A DNA stretch of 64,000 bases from the NCBI RefSeq assembly GCF_000426685.1, contig NZ_AUFV01000009.1:186001-250000 (forward strand), in the 5' to 3' direction. The number at the start of each line of letters is the position of its first letter. Position 1 is the first letter of the stretch. Below the pieces are notes generated by a model, which was not told the origin of the DNA, did no database searches, and saw only the letters and a program-made list of their open reading frames with translations. Origin of the DNA: Solimonas flava DSM 18980 (GTDB lineage Bacteria; Pseudomonadota; Gammaproteobacteria; Nevskiales; Nevskiaceae). Positions 38,301-49,300 of the stretch are shown piece after piece. Both the position numbers and the translations under genes were made by a program.

Positions 38301-38393
38301 ATGACGGAGGCGGCGATGCAGTCAGCGCAGAGGGTGATCGCGGCAATGAAGGCGGCTGGCGCGCCGGCGCTGGCGGCGGGGCGGCCGGCATGA
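38301..38393 (+). CDS. Possible 30-residue upstream peptide coupled to the sigma factor gene
   Basis: A short frame (MTEAAMQSAQRVIAAMKAAG, then a tail rich in Ala and Pro) starts after AGGCGGG and ends so that its TGA overlaps the sigma-factor ATG (ATGA). The sigma gene has no good ribosome site of its own, so this could provide coupled translation. GC-rich DNA gives such frames by chance, so support is limited. Confidence 0.3.
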   Translation: MTEAAMQSAQRVIAAMKAAGAPALAAGRPA

Positions 38394-39277
38394 GCGCCGC
38401 GGCCGCGTTCGAAGCGCAGCGGCCGTTCCTGCGCGGGCTGGCCTATCGCATGCTCGGATCGCAGGCCGAGGCCGACGATGTCGTCCAGGATGCCTGGCTG
38501 CGCTGGCAGGCGGCGGACGCGGCGGCCGTGCAGGCGCCACGGGCTTTTCTGGCGCGCACCGTCACCCGCCTGTGCCTCGATCAGATGAAGTCGGCGCGGG
38601 TCCGGCGCGAGCAGTACTTCGGACCCTGGCTGCCGGAACCGGTGACCGACGACGAGGCCTGGCGGGTGCCCGGCCCGGAAGCGGCGAGCGAGCTGGCCAG
38701 CGACCTGTCGTACGCGTTCCTGCTCGCGCTCGAAAGACTGTCGCCGCTCGAACGTGCCGCCTTCCTGCTGCACGACGTCTTCGAGGTGGACTTCGCTGAA
38801 GTGGCCATGACCCTGCAGCGCAGTCCGGCGGCCTGCCGCCAGCTCGCGTCGCGGGCGCGCGACAATCTCCGCGGTGCGCGTCCGCGCTATGCCGCGACGC
38901 CGGCGCAGGGCGAGCGCCTGGCGCTGGCCTTCCTCGCGGCGAGCCGCGACGGCGATCTCGACCAGCTCAAGGAACTGCTCGCCGAGGATGCGCGGCTGAT
39001 CTCCGACGGCGGCCGGCGCGTGGCCGCGATCGGCATTCCGATCGACGGCCGCGAGCGTATCGCGCGCGTCTTCGCCGGCATGCTGCGCAAACATCCGCTG
39101 CCCGCCGATACGCGCGTCGAGGCCTTGCGGATCAACGGACTGCCCGGGCTGCTGCTGCGCGCCGCCGACGGCACGCCGATCCAGACCATGGCGATCGAGC
39201 TCGACGCGGCGCTGCGCATCCGCGGTATCTACGTGATCCGCAATCCCGACAAGCTGCGCCGTTTCGCCGCCCCCTGA
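38390..39277 (+). CDS. ECF41-type RNA polymerase sigma factor with SnoaL-like C-terminal domain
   Basis: A 295-residue extracytoplasmic-function sigma factor. Region 2 is at the N-terminus (FLRGLAYRMLGSQAEADDVVQDAWLRW split by eye into AYRMLGSQAEADDVVQDAW and flanks) and region 4 is LERLSPLERAAFLLHDVF with SPAACRQLASRAR. A SnoaL/NTF2-like domain follows (from about residue 175). The three ECF41 marks are present: WLPEP in the linker, DGGRR (usual DGGGK) in the extension and NPDKL at the C-terminus. In ECF41 proteins this extension replaces a separate anti-sigma factor and tunes activity. The usual partner, a carboxymuconolactone decarboxylase, oxidoreductase or epimerase gene, is absent here. 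The start at 38390 overlaps a short upstream frame. Confidence 0.9.
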   Translation: MSAAAAFEAQRPFLRGLAYRMLGSQAEADDVVQDAWLRWQAADAAAVQAPRAFLARTVTRLCLDQMKSARVRREQYFGPWLPEPVTDDEAWRVPGPEAASELASDLSYAFLLALERLSPLERAAFLLHDVFEVDFAEVAMTLQRSPAACRQLASRARDNLRGARPRYAATPAQGERLALAFLAASRDGDLDQLKELLAEDARLISDGGRRVAAIGIPIDGRERIARVFAGMLRKHPLPADTRVEALRINGLPGLLLRAADGTPIQTMAIELDAALRIRGIYVIRNPDKLRRFAAP

Positions 39278-39372
39278 GCGGGGCACGTGGTCAGGCGCGA
39301 TTCAGCGCCGCGCGGCAAGGTGGATCGGAGCGGCGGATCGCCCGCACCGACCACAGCCGACGGAGTCCAGCC

Positions 39373-39954
39373 ATGGCAGCCAAACCGTTTCTGACCGATA
39401 TCGAGACGATCCGGCGCCGGGCGCGCGAGCATTTGCTGCGCGGCGCGGTGACCGAGGGCTACGGCGCCGACCGCGATGCGGTCATCGCGCTGCTCAACGC
39501 AGCGCTGGCCACGGAAATCGTCTGCACGCTGCGCTATCGCTACCACCATCACGCTGCCTCGGGCATCCATGCCAAGAGCGTCGCCGCGGAATTCCTCGAA
39601 CATGCCGAGGAGGAGCAGCAGCACGCCGACCAGCTCGCCGAGGGCATCACGCAACTCGGTGGCAGGCCGAATCTCTCGCCGGACGGCCTGCTCAGCCGCA
39701 GCCATTCCGAGTACGTGGAAGGCGAGGATCTCGTGCAGATGCTCGAGGAAGATCTGGTCGCCGAGCGCATCGCGATCGACAGCTATCGCGAGATCGTCCA
39801 GTACCTCGGCGATCGCGATCCGACGACGCGCCGCATGATGGAAGCGATCCTCGCCAAGGAGGAAGAGCATGCGGAGGATCTGAGCACGCTGCTCGGGGAG
39901 CTCGGGCGTCAGGGCGAGCCGGCGGCGGAGCCGCTGCGCCGCGCCGCCCGCTAA
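39373..39954 (+). CDS. Ferritin-like / bacterioferritin-type protein
   Basis: A 193-residue four-helix-bundle protein. The di-iron ligands are suggested by ALATEIVCTLRYRYHHH (Glu on helix A), EFLEHAEEEQQHADQLAEGI (ExxH on helix B), LVAERIAIDSYREI (Glu on helix C) and AILAKEEEHAEDLSTLL (ExxH on helix D). It belongs to the ferritin-like group annotated as bacterioferritin or DUF892-type oxidative-stress proteins; a heme ligand is not evident. It starts at 39373 with GGAG 8 bases upstream. It lies 95 bases after the sigma factor and could be one of its targets, although no promoter match supports this. Confidence 0.85.
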   Translation: MAAKPFLTDIETIRRRAREHLLRGAVTEGYGADRDAVIALLNAALATEIVCTLRYRYHHHAASGIHAKSVAAEFLEHAEEEQQHADQLAEGITQLGGRPNLSPDGLLSRSHSEYVEGEDLVQMLEEDLVAERIAIDSYREIVQYLGDRDPTTRRMMEAILAKEEEHAEDLSTLLGELGRQGEPAAEPLRRAAR

Positions 39955-40135
39955 CAGGCGGGGACGATGATGCGGGGCGCCGTTCGCGGCCGGCGGCCGG
40001 CCGTTGCGCCCGCCGGGCGCGTGTCTTCGGCGACGGCTTCGCCGCGCAGTGCGGTGCCGGCCTGCGTCGGGCGCCCTTTTGATCGGGACGCGGCCGCGCT
40101 AGGCTGCCGCAGGATTTCCGGCCCGGTGTTTTGCA

Positions 40136-40567
40136 ATGAATCTGCCACGCCTGCTGTTTGCCCTCGGCTACGCGGGCCTTCTGCCGTTCATCGCCGGTCC
40201 GCTGTGGTTGAGCGTGGCGCCGCAGACCGCGCCGGAATGGCTCGATCGTGCGTGGCTGCTGTATGCGGCGATGATCGCGGCCTTCATGGCCGGCAGCTTC
40301 TGGGGTCTGGCGCTGGTCGTCGCCGAGAACCCGGCCGGCCTGTTCGGCATGGTGTTGTCGGCGGTGCTGATGCTGCTGGCCTGGGGCGCGTCGCTGCTGC
40401 CGTTCCGCGAGGCGCTGCCGGCGCTCGCCGGCGTCTTCGTGCTGCTGGGGCTTGCCGAGCTGTGGCGCGAGCGCGAGCTCGATCCGATGAGCAGCTACTT
40501 CCGGCTGCGCATCGTCCTGACGCTCGGCGTGCTGGTCTGCATCACCTGGCGTTTCCTGTTGGGCTGA
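40136..40567 (+). CDS. DUF3429 membrane protein
   Basis: A 143-residue inner-membrane protein with four to five helices. LLFALGYAGLLPFIAGPLWL, AAMIAAFMAGSFWGLAL and SSYFRLRIVLTLGV match DUF3429. The family has no established function. The 181 bases before it (39955-40135) hold no recognisable gene. Confidence 0.85.
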   Translation: MNLPRLLFALGYAGLLPFIAGPLWLSVAPQTAPEWLDRAWLLYAAMIAAFMAGSFWGLALVVAENPAGLFGMVLSAVLMLLAWGASLLPFREALPALAGVFVLLGLAELWRERELDPMSSYFRLRIVLTLGVLVCITWRFLLG

Positions 40568-40664
40568 GCGTCACGCTGGCGTGCGCATCGGAGCACCCGA
40601 ACGCCGCGCGCGCTGCTATCGTCGCCGGGCGCTCGGGGGAGCGTATCCACGACAGGGAGATTCC

Positions 40665-41240
40665 ATGAAGCATCGTCATCTCGCGGGACTGGCTGGGGTG
40701 CTGGCGCTTGCCGCCGCTGCACCGGCCCCGGCGCAGCAGGCGCCGGCGTACTATCCGGCCCGCTTCGGCTTCGTCGTCCAGGGCGCCGCCGAGTTCGGCG
40801 GCGACGAGGTCGCGCGCATCTATTTCGACGACAACAGCGACCAGAGCGTCGATGCCGGCCAGGGGCTCAGCGCGGCGCTCGGCTTCTATGTGCGGCCGTC
40901 GCCGCAGTGGTCGGCGCGCGCGACGGTCGGCTACAAGTACGTGACGACCCGTGCCTCGAACGCCGACATCTATCTGTCGCGCGTGCCCGTCGAGCTGATC
41001 GGCAGCTATCACTTCGATAACGGCGTGCGGCTCGGCGCCGGCGGCGTCTGGCACACCGCCATCAAGTTCCACGGCGATCACATCGCGCCCGACGTCGATT
41101 TCGACGATGCCTACGGCTATACGCTCGAAGTCGGCTGGCGCTGGGTCGTCGCCAGCTATACCGGCATGGACTACAAGGACGAGTTCGGCCATTCCTACAA
41201 GGCCGACAGCTACGGCATACGCGTGATCGGCGAGTTCTGA
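40665..41240 (+). CDS. OmpW-like outer-membrane beta-barrel protein
   Basis: A 191-residue secreted protein. The start at 40665 follows AGGGAG at 6 bases and gives a signal peptide ending near PAPAQQ. The mature part alternates polar and aromatic residues as a small barrel of about eight strands (GLSAALGFYVRPS, WSARATVGYKYV, VELIGSYHF, LEVGWRWVVASYTGMDYK) and ends in a phenylalanine (VIGEF), the signal for outer-membrane insertion. It is closest in style to OmpW or OmpA-like eight-stranded barrels, but I cannot name a substrate. A terminator follows. Confidence 0.75.
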   Translation: MKHRHLAGLAGVLALAAAAPAPAQQAPAYYPARFGFVVQGAAEFGGDEVARIYFDDNSDQSVDAGQGLSAALGFYVRPSPQWSARATVGYKYVTTRASNADIYLSRVPVELIGSYHFDNGVRLGAGGVWHTAIKFHGDHIAPDVDFDDAYGYTLEVGWRWVVASYTGMDYKDEFGHSYKADSYGIRVIGEF

Positions 41241-41258
41241 GTCGATTCGCGGTACCAC

Positions 41259-41290
41259 GAAAAAGGGCCGGCAATGATGCCGGCCCTTTT
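41259..41290. terminator. Bidirectional terminator with GGGCCGGC stem
   Basis: AAAAAGGGCCGGCA and TGCCGGCCCTTTTT pair perfectly around ATGA, giving T tracts for both convergent genes. Confidence 0.93.
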
Positions 41291-41310
41291 TGCGTTGCTG
41301 CAGCGAGATT

Positions 41311-43092
41311 TCAGAACAGCGCCGCGTCGAGCGCCATCAGCGTGTCGCTGCCGGCGCGCGCCGAACGGATCTGGTACGCCGTCTCCGGCAGCAGCTTGGC
41401 GAAGTAGAAGCGGGCGGTCGCCAGCTTGGCCTTGTAGAAGTCGTCCTCGGGCTTGGCCAGCGCGACGGCGGCCATGCGCGCCCACAGGTACGAGTAGACG
41501 AGGTGGCCGACGACGCGCAGATACGGCACTGCGGCGGCGCCGAGTTCGTCCGGATTCTTCATCGCCTTCTGGCCGAGTTCTCCGGTCAGCTTCGTCACCT
41601 TGTCGCCGATGTCCATCAGCGGCTCGATGAATTCCTTCATCTCCGGATTGGCGGCCTGGGCCTTGATGAAATCCTGCACCAGCTTGCCGAACTTCATCAG
41701 CTTCTTGCCGCCGTCGAGCAGCACCTTGCGGCTGATCAGGTCGAGCGACTGGATGGTGTTGGTGCCTTCGTAGATCAGGTTGATGCGCGCGTCGCGCACG
41801 TACTGCTCGACGCCGGTTTCCTTGATGAAGCCGTGGCCGCCGAACACCTGCATGCCGAGATTGGTGCTCTCGAAGGCGTTGTCGGTGATGAAGGCCTTGA
41901 CGATCGGCGTCAGCAGCGCGACCAGCTCGTCGGCTTCTTCGCGGACCTTCTCGTCCGTGTGCTTGTGCGACTGGTCGATCATCAGGCCGACCCAGTAGGT
42001 CAGGAAGCGGCCGGCTTCGTTGTACGCCTTCTGCGTCAGCAGCATGCGGCGCACGTCCGGGTGCACGATGATCGGGTCGGCCGGCTTGTCCTTCAGCTTC
42101 GGACCGGTCAGCGCGCGCGACTGCAGGCGTTCGCGGGCATAGGCCAGCGAGTTCTGGTACGCGACTTCGCCGAGACCCAGCGACTGCATGCCGACGCCGA
42201 GGCGCGCGCCGTTCATCATGATGAACATGCCGCTCATGCCCTTGTGCGGCTCGCCGACCAGCCAGCCCTTCGCGCCGTCGAGATTGATGACGCTGGTGGC
42301 GTTGCCGTGGATGCCCATCTTGTGCTCGATCGACGCGCACTTGACGGTGTTGCGCTCGCCCGGCGTGCCGTCGGCGTTCGGGATGAACTTGGGCACGATG
42401 AACAGCGAAATGCCCTTGGTGCCGGCCGGTGCATCCGGCAGGCGCGCGAGCACGAGGTGGATGATGTTGGCGGACAGATCATGCTCGCCGGCCGAGATGA
42501 AGATCTTGGTGCCGGAGATCGCGTAGGTGCCGTCGGCGTTCGGCTCGGCCTTGGTGCGGATGATGCCGAGGTCGGTGCCGGCGTGCGGCTCGGTCAGGCA
42601 CATCGTGCCGGTCCACTCGCCGGAGACGATCTTCGGCAGATAGGCCTGCTTGAGTTCGTCGCTGCCGCGCGCGATCAGCGCCGCGTAGGCGCCGTGCGAC
42701 AGGCCCGGGTACATGGTCCAGGCCTGATTCGCCGAGTTCAGCATTTCGTACAGCACGTTGTTGACCAGTTCCGGCAGGCCCTGACCGCCGAAATCCGGAT
42801 CGCAGGACAGCGACGGCCAGCCGGCCTCGCAGTACTGCGCATAGGCTTCCTTGAAGCCCTTCGGCGCCTTGACGACGCCGTCGCCGACGTAGGTGCAGCC
42901 CTCTTCGTCGCCGGACTGGTTCAGCGGGAAGATGACGTTGGCGGCGAACTTGCCGGCTTCCTCGATCACCGAGTTGACGGTGTCGGCGTCGAGATCGGCG
43001 TGCGGCGGCATTTCCTTGAAGGCCTGCTCGACGTTGAGCATCTCGTGGAGGACGAACTGCATGTCGCGCAGCGGGGGCGTGTATTGCGGCAT
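41311..43092 (-). CDS. Acyl-CoA dehydrogenase, long form with C-terminal extension
   Basis: A 593-residue FAD enzyme that inserts the alpha-beta double bond in fatty acyl-CoA during beta-oxidation. It has the N-terminal segment of the ~600-residue class (MPQYTPPLRDMQFVLHEM), the FAD/substrate-binding motif GTMCLTEPHAGTDLG, TYAISGTKIFISAGEHDL, and the C-terminal motif YEGTNTIQSLDLISRKV whose Glu is the catalytic base. The extra domain at the end (KAKLATARFYFAKLLPET) is typical of this class. The start at 43092 has GGAG 8 bases upstream. A TetR-style dyad lies in the 242-base region upstream. It appears to be a single-gene unit. Confidence 0.95.
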   Translation of the reverse strand: MPQYTPPLRDMQFVLHEMLNVEQAFKEMPPHADLDADTVNSVIEEAGKFAANVIFPLNQSGDEEGCTYVGDGVVKAPKGFKEAYAQYCEAGWPSLSCDPDFGGQGLPELVNNVLYEMLNSANQAWTMYPGLSHGAYAALIARGSDELKQAYLPKIVSGEWTGTMCLTEPHAGTDLGIIRTKAEPNADGTYAISGTKIFISAGEHDLSANIIHLVLARLPDAPAGTKGISLFIVPKFIPNADGTPGERNTVKCASIEHKMGIHGNATSVINLDGAKGWLVGEPHKGMSGMFIMMNGARLGVGMQSLGLGEVAYQNSLAYARERLQSRALTGPKLKDKPADPIIVHPDVRRMLLTQKAYNEAGRFLTYWVGLMIDQSHKHTDEKVREEADELVALLTPIVKAFITDNAFESTNLGMQVFGGHGFIKETGVEQYVRDARINLIYEGTNTIQSLDLISRKVLLDGGKKLMKFGKLVQDFIKAQAANPEMKEFIEPLMDIGDKVTKLTGELGQKAMKNPDELGAAAVPYLRVVGHLVYSYLWARMAAVALAKPEDDFYKAKLATARFYFAKLLPETAYQIRSARAGSDTLMALDAALF

Positions 43093-43159
43093 CGAAAAGC
43101 TCCGGATCTGAAAGGGAAAAGGTTTGCGCGTTCGCGGGAACGCCCGAAATTCGATGGAC

Positions 43160-43175
43160 CATACTGTACCGTATG
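43160..43175. promoter_or_regulatory. Candidate TetR-type operator upstream of acyl-CoA dehydrogenase gene
   Basis: CATAC and GTATG are perfect arms around TGTACC, 68 bases before the start. The embedded TACCGTA is common in TetR-family operators of fatty-acid and CoA genes. No TetR gene is in the window. Confidence 0.35.
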
Positions 43176-43290
43176 TTTCTGCCGCGATGCAGCATCCGTG
43201 ATGAATTTCCGACAGGCCGTTCGTCGGCGGGATGCGGCCCGCCGTCCGCACGCGCCGCATCCCTTTCCTTGCCGGCGCTGACGCGGCCAC

Positions 43291-43319
43291 AAAAAAAGGG
43301 CCGGCAGCGGCCGGCCCTT
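43291..43319 (-). terminator. Terminator after the double-subtilase gene, GGGCCGGC stem
   Basis: Arms AAGGGCCGGC (43296-43305) and GCCGGCCCTT (43310-43319) pair around AGCG. On the minus strand the hairpin is followed by seven T (complement of 43291-43297), 16 bases after the protease stop. Confidence 0.9.
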
Positions 43320-43334
43320 GTTGCCCCTCTGGCT

Positions 43335-46300
43335 TCAGGATCGTCGCCGCCGGCAGATCGCCGCGACCGCCAGCAGGCCGAGCAGGCCGGCCGCGTCCAT
43401 GGCGCCGCCTCCGCCGCCGCTGGCGGCGACCGTGACGTTCAGTGTCGCCGGTTCGGACTCGCGCCGCCCGTTGCTGGCGACGAGCGTGTAGCGCAGCGTC
43501 TGGCCGGCGGCTGCATCGGGTATGGCCAGCGTATAGCCGCCGTCCGGCGTAGCGACGATCGGCGCGGCCGGGCCGGCGGTCTGCTGCCAGCGGAACTGCA
43601 GCGTGTCGCCGTCGAGCGCGCCGCTGCTGCCCGCCGTCGTCAGCGTCAGGGTCTCGCCGCGCCGCGCCTGCAGCTCGAGACTGGCAGCGCCGTCGATGCG
43701 GGCCTGCGGATAGCCTTCGACGCGCACCGAAGGGACTTCGGCGGCGCGGGCTTCGCCGTCGCCGAGACGGTACTCGACGGGCAGCGCCACGGTCTGCGTC
43801 AGCTGCACCGCCGACGTCGCCAGCACCAGTGCGTACTGCGTGGCGGATGCGCCGGCGGGCAGCGTCCAGCGCAGACGCGCGCCGTCGACGCTGGCGCCCT
43901 CGGCGGATTCGACGCTGAGCGGCTCCGGGATCTCGACGTCGACGGTCGTCGCCTGCGCGCCGCCGGCGAGCTGCAGCGTGTAGCGCAGCGGAGCGCCGGA
44001 CAGCAGCTCGGTCGTCTCCGTGTCCACCGTGACGCCGTCCTGGGTACGCGACAGTTCGACGATGCCGAACGGGCCGTTGTCGGCACCGACGGCGTCGACC
44101 GGGCGCGCCGAGAACACGGCGAACGCGGTATCTCCAGAGCGCAGCGCCGGCAGGTTCCAGCCGATGTCCACCGCGTACGGCTCGCCGAAGGTGGTCGAGG
44201 CAGGTCCGCTCATGGTCAGGCCGTCGATATCGTTCCTCACCTGCGCCGCCAGCAGCGTGTGCGTGTCGCCGGTTGCGTTGCCGGCGTAGTTGTGCACAGC
44301 GATCCAGTAGCTGCCCGGCTGCGGATCCACGATCACGCATTCCTCATCGGCGTCGTCGTCGGCGCAGACGCAGTAGAAGGCTGCGCTTTCGGTGACATCC
44401 GGGCGGCCATTGAGATTGCCGTCGAGACCAATGAACAGATCGAGATCATTGGCCGTCGCATCGACGATGCGCACGACCAGCAGCTTGGTGTTGCTGCGGA
44501 CCTCGAGCGGCACGATCTGCAGGCTTTCCGGATGATCCGGCACGAAATCGTCCGGCGTCGGATCCGGGAACAAGGTCGCTGGATAGCGCTGCGCGATGCT
44601 CCAGCCCCACAGACCGTACTGCACGGCGCCGCCGGTGGAGTGCAGTCCTCCGATGCGCTGCGTGCCCTGCTTGCCGGTGGCGGCGATGCGCGTGTATGCC
44701 GGCACATCGCTCGTGCGCAACTCGGCGCGGACGGGAAAGCGCAGCGTCGGTTGCGTCGCGTCGTCCGAGCGCAATTCAACGCTGCCGCCGACGCTGCCTC
44801 CACTGGCCGGTCCGCTGGCCGCGAGCGTGACGGTCAAGGCCTGCGTCTGTCCGGCGGCCAGGGTGAAGCGGGCAGGTTCCACCGAAATGCCTGTGTTGGG
44901 TGTGTCGGTGCTGGTGCTGGCCATATAGGTGCCGGCGCGCGCCGCGCGAACGGTACGCGTCCAGCGGCATTGCAGCACACACGATCCGGCGACCAACGAG
45001 GGCAGGTTCAGCGTGCTGGGCGAGCCGCCGGACTGCGGATCCGCCGTCTGATAGCGGGTCGCGTTTTCGTGGAGCAGCAGACCGGCCTGCAGCGCGGCAT
45101 CCGCGCGTACGCGGCCCGTGCCGACCTCGAACACGCCGGCGGTTTCGCCCGATTGGGTGCGCATGTCGGCCTTCGCGGTCGCGACCAGCGCCGATTGCGC
45201 TTCGGCCGGCGTCCAGTCCGGATGCGCGGCGGCGAGCAGCGCCAGCGTGCCGGCCACATGCGGGCTCGCCATCGAAGTGCCGCTGAGAAAGCCGTACGGT
45301 GCCGGGTGCACGCCTTCGGCCGGCCACAGAAGATCGGGGCTGAAGGCCGCATAGATGTTCACGCCAGGGGCGGCGATATCCGGCTTGATCCAGTCCTTAT
45401 ACGGCAGCGCAGGACCGCGCGAGCTGAAGTCGGCGACGACGTCGGCGACCGCCGGGTCTGGGGCCGGCACACTGGCGCCGATCGTCGCCAAGTGCGGTGT
45501 GCCGCTGTCGCCGGCGAGCCAGTTGCGCAGCGCGGTGCCTGCTGCGAGGTCGACGTGGATCGCCGGCAGGACGTGGAAATCCTCGACGACATCATCGGCG
45601 GCGGGATCGACATTGGCGAGAATCATGCCGCCGGCGCCACCGGCGAGCACGTTTGCGCCTTTCTCGACCCGTGCGTTCTCGCCGCGTGAGCAGATTACGA
45701 TCTCCCCCGTGAAGGTTCCGGCCGGGAATGGTGCCTGGCACAGCGCGTCGCCGTAGCGGGCAGCATCGACGACGACGCCGGTATAGCCGCCGGTGACGCC
45801 GCGGCCGGTGATCGTCGATGGCGGCGCACCGCCGCTGAAGTCGCCGATCGTCTTCGGCGTGTATGCGCGATCGTGCGTGCTCGCGGCGACTGCCGTCACC
45901 CACGGGGCGCTGCCCGGAGAACTGATCGTGCTGGCGTCCGGGCCATTGTTGCCGGCCGAAACGGCGACGTGGATGCCGGCTTCGCGTGCGGAAAGGAAGG
46001 CCAGGCCGTCGGCCGACTCCCAGGGACTTTTGATGGGGCCGCCGATCGAGTAGTTCAGCACACGCACGCCGTGTTCGATCGCGTGTTCGACGGCGCGCAC
46101 GGCGATGTCCGGCACGCAGGGAGCGCCGTCGCCCGGAAAGCAGACTTGATAGGCGACGATGTTGGCATGCGGCGCGACACCGCTGAGCTGCGGGAAGGAT
46201 TGTTGCGCGAGCTGGCCGAGCGCGTTGTAGATCGGCACCTCGCTGAGGACGTTGCCGGCAACGGTCGAAGCGGTGTGCGTGCCATGACCGTTGTAATCGA

Positions 46301-49300
46301 TGCCGTTGGGTTCGCGCAGATGGGCGTAGCTCGATGTGATTTCCTCGTAACTCACGATCCCGATCAGCTTGTCATTGCATAAATCAGGGCGTGGCACGCA
46401 GTCGCCGAGGTAGACGCCGTCGCCGAGCGGATTGCGGTGCTGGTAGCCGTCGCCGCCGACGGCTGCGAACGACGGCGCTTCCGGGCGGATGCCGGTATCG
46501 ATGACGCCGACGATGACGCCTTCGCCCTGCGTCGGCAAAGCAGCCGGCACGCCGGCCCAGACGGTGTGGGCAGCGATCCACTGCGGGCCCCGATCGGTCT
46601 GCAGGTAGCGTGGCTCGGCACGTTCGACCGTGCGCACCGGTGCCAGGCCGCGCAGCGACTGTGCCTCGGCCTCGCTCAGATATAGCGTCAGAGCGTTGAG
46701 CGCGATACGGAACTGCTGGCGCGGCGCCGCTGCGCGACCGATCTTGCGCTGTATGCCGCTGAGCGCGCTGGTCTGGCGGGCTTGCAGATAGTCGAGGTAG
46801 GCGATGCTGCGCGCGCTCTTGACGTCCAGCACGCCGCGCTTCGTCGCGTTGCGGCCGGCGCTGGCGGCGAGGCTGGTCGCCGCCAGATTCTTGAGGCGAC
46901 CGTCGTAACGGGCCAGCGGCTCGTCCTTCAGATGCACGAAGTACAGCGCGCGGCTGTGCTCGTCGCGCAGGTACGCGGCCGCGGCTCCGCCCTTGAGCGC
47001 TGTCGCCGTGCTGCTGCGCGGCTGCGGCCGGCTCGGCTCTTCGGCAGCATGCGCCGGCAGCGCGCCCGCCGCTGACAGGATGCCCGCCGACAGCAGGCCG
47101 AGCACGAAGCCCGCGCGCCTCATGCGCCGGCGTAGCGTCGCACGCAGGCCCGTCATCAGGACAAGCAGCAGGCCGGCCGCCGGCGACCAGGCGCCACCGC
47201 CGTCCTTGTGCACGACATCGGTCCCGCGCACTTTCAGCGCCAGCACCTTCTCGGCACTGCGCTCGCCGTCGTCGGCCTTGATCGTGACGCTGAAATCGCC
47301 CGCCAGTGTCGGCGTGCCGTGCACGTCGCCGGTCACCGCGTCCAGCGCCAGGCCGGCCGGCAACTCGCTCGCTGTATAAGTCAGCGGCGTGCCGTCGGCG
47401 TCGCGGAAGCTGGTGCCGAGCGCGACGCGATATGGGGTTTGCGTGGCGGCGTCCGGGAGCGCGCTGCCTTCGCCGATCCACTCCGGCGAGTTGTCATTGA
47501 CGTCCATCACCTGCACGGAAATGTCTACGGTCGCGCCCAAGGCCTGCCCGTACTGCGCGTGTACCGGCACGATCAGCGTGGCCGCCATCTCGTGGTCGAG
47601 CCCGGCAGGGTTGCTCAGCACCAGATCTCCTTCATCCGTGATGCTGAAGGGATCGCCCGGAACCGCGCCGGCGAGCACGAGTCGATAAAATTCGGATGTC
47701 TTGCCGATGCCGAAGAACTGCTCGACATCGGTCTCTATGCGGCCCAGTACGGTGCCCGGTGCGGCATCTTCTCGCACCGAGAAGGTCTGATCCGCGCGAG
47801 GTGCTGCGTAGGGCGACACTTCGCTGTAGTCGATCGGAGAGAACAGCGCGAAGTCGTCGGTCAGGCTGATGAGCAGGAAGCCGTCGTGCTCGTAGAGACG
47901 CCCCTCTGATGTCGGGCCGATGCCGCCATCCTGCTTCGCCCCGGTCAAGGTCAGGGTCGCGCCGCCTGCGGCGCCGAGCCGCTCGACGTAATTGCTCGGC
48001 GAGCCTTCCGGTTCGCGCAACAAGGCGTCATAGCCGGGCCGCATGGGATTGTGCAGGAAGAGGTCATTCTCCTGACGGGGGATCGCGTCGCGATCCGTCG
48101 AGAACACCCAGCGCAATCTTGCATCGAACGCGGCAGGGCTCGTGACGTCGTCGTGATAGAGCTCATCGAGGCAGACCTCGCTGACGACGTTGCGCGTATG
48201 GCTGGACATCTTGGCGGGGAGCTTGGCACGACGATAGCGCCCCGTCGGGTTGCTCGGGTCGTAGGGGATCGTGAGATCGATGTAGGTCGTGAAGGGCTGA
48301 CCCTGGGCATCAATTTCAACCCAGCCGTAGCCGATGGTGTCGGTCGTGACGTCGGATCTGAAAGGGTTGGGCGTGATCTCCCAGTACAGCAATTGCGAGC
48401 CGCGCTCGAAGTAATTGGCCAGCGCGATCGCGGCGGGGGAGAAAAAGCTCGCCGCGATCGACAGCTTCTGGCCGGAGCTGCATCGGGCTTCGTCGAAGAC
48501 GCGAACGCCGACATAGCGCAGCATGTGGCCGGACGCTTTCTGCTTGTCGTATTCGGGATAATCGACACGCGCGACGACGGGGTAAACGGCAAACTCCGCG
48601 GTGTGAAGATTGTCGTTGCGGAAGTCCTGCGTCAGTTCGACGGTATCCTCGATGCCGAGATACTGCTTCCAGTACTCATTGTTGTAGCCCTCGTACATCG
48701 TTTCGGCGAGCTTGGTAATGCTGGTCTTCGACCGCGCCATCAACAGCCAGCTGACGGCCACATCCGGCGACCCGGGCCGCGACAGCACCAGATAACCGGA
48801 AAGCTCGGCCTGAGACCATTTCGCGGCGCTGAAATCGCCAGTTTCACGCAGGGTCCAGGGCGGCAGCTTTGCGGCATCCAGTTCGAAGGTGACCGGAATG
48901 CTGATGCTGCTGCTGGCGGGGACCTGGACGCTGACTGGCGCCTCGATCTTCAGCGCGGAGAATCCTGGCTTTTCGCCGACCCTCTGAACCTGAAGTGTGT
49001 AGCTCTGCGCTTGGTTCGAAATGTTCCGAATGCGGAGATGGCGAACATAGCGCTGCGTTCCGGATACTTCTTTGAAGCCCAGATAGATCGAAGGCTGACG
49101 GGTGTCCTCATCCCATGCGAGTAAGGGAGTGGCGATCGCGCCCTCGAGGTTCTCCCGGCCTAGTCCGGAACGGCTGATATCAGCGGGCTGGTCGGGATTC
49201 GCGGGCTCGTGGCCGACATCGCGTGTCCCGGTGTTCACCAGTGCAGCCTTCAGCTCGAGGCTGCTGAGCGAAGGGCGCTGCTGCTTCAGAATGGCGAGCG

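Noticed and set aside
38301-38393. Firm call of a leader peptide gene before the sigma factor
   Set aside because: Kept only at low confidence because short Ala-rich frames are common by chance at this GC content and its ribosome site is weak.
47101-47150. Two separate protease genes with an ordinary start at 47123
   Set aside because: No stop codon separates them and no ribosome site precedes the internal ATG, so I annotate one frame and flag the junction as a finding instead.
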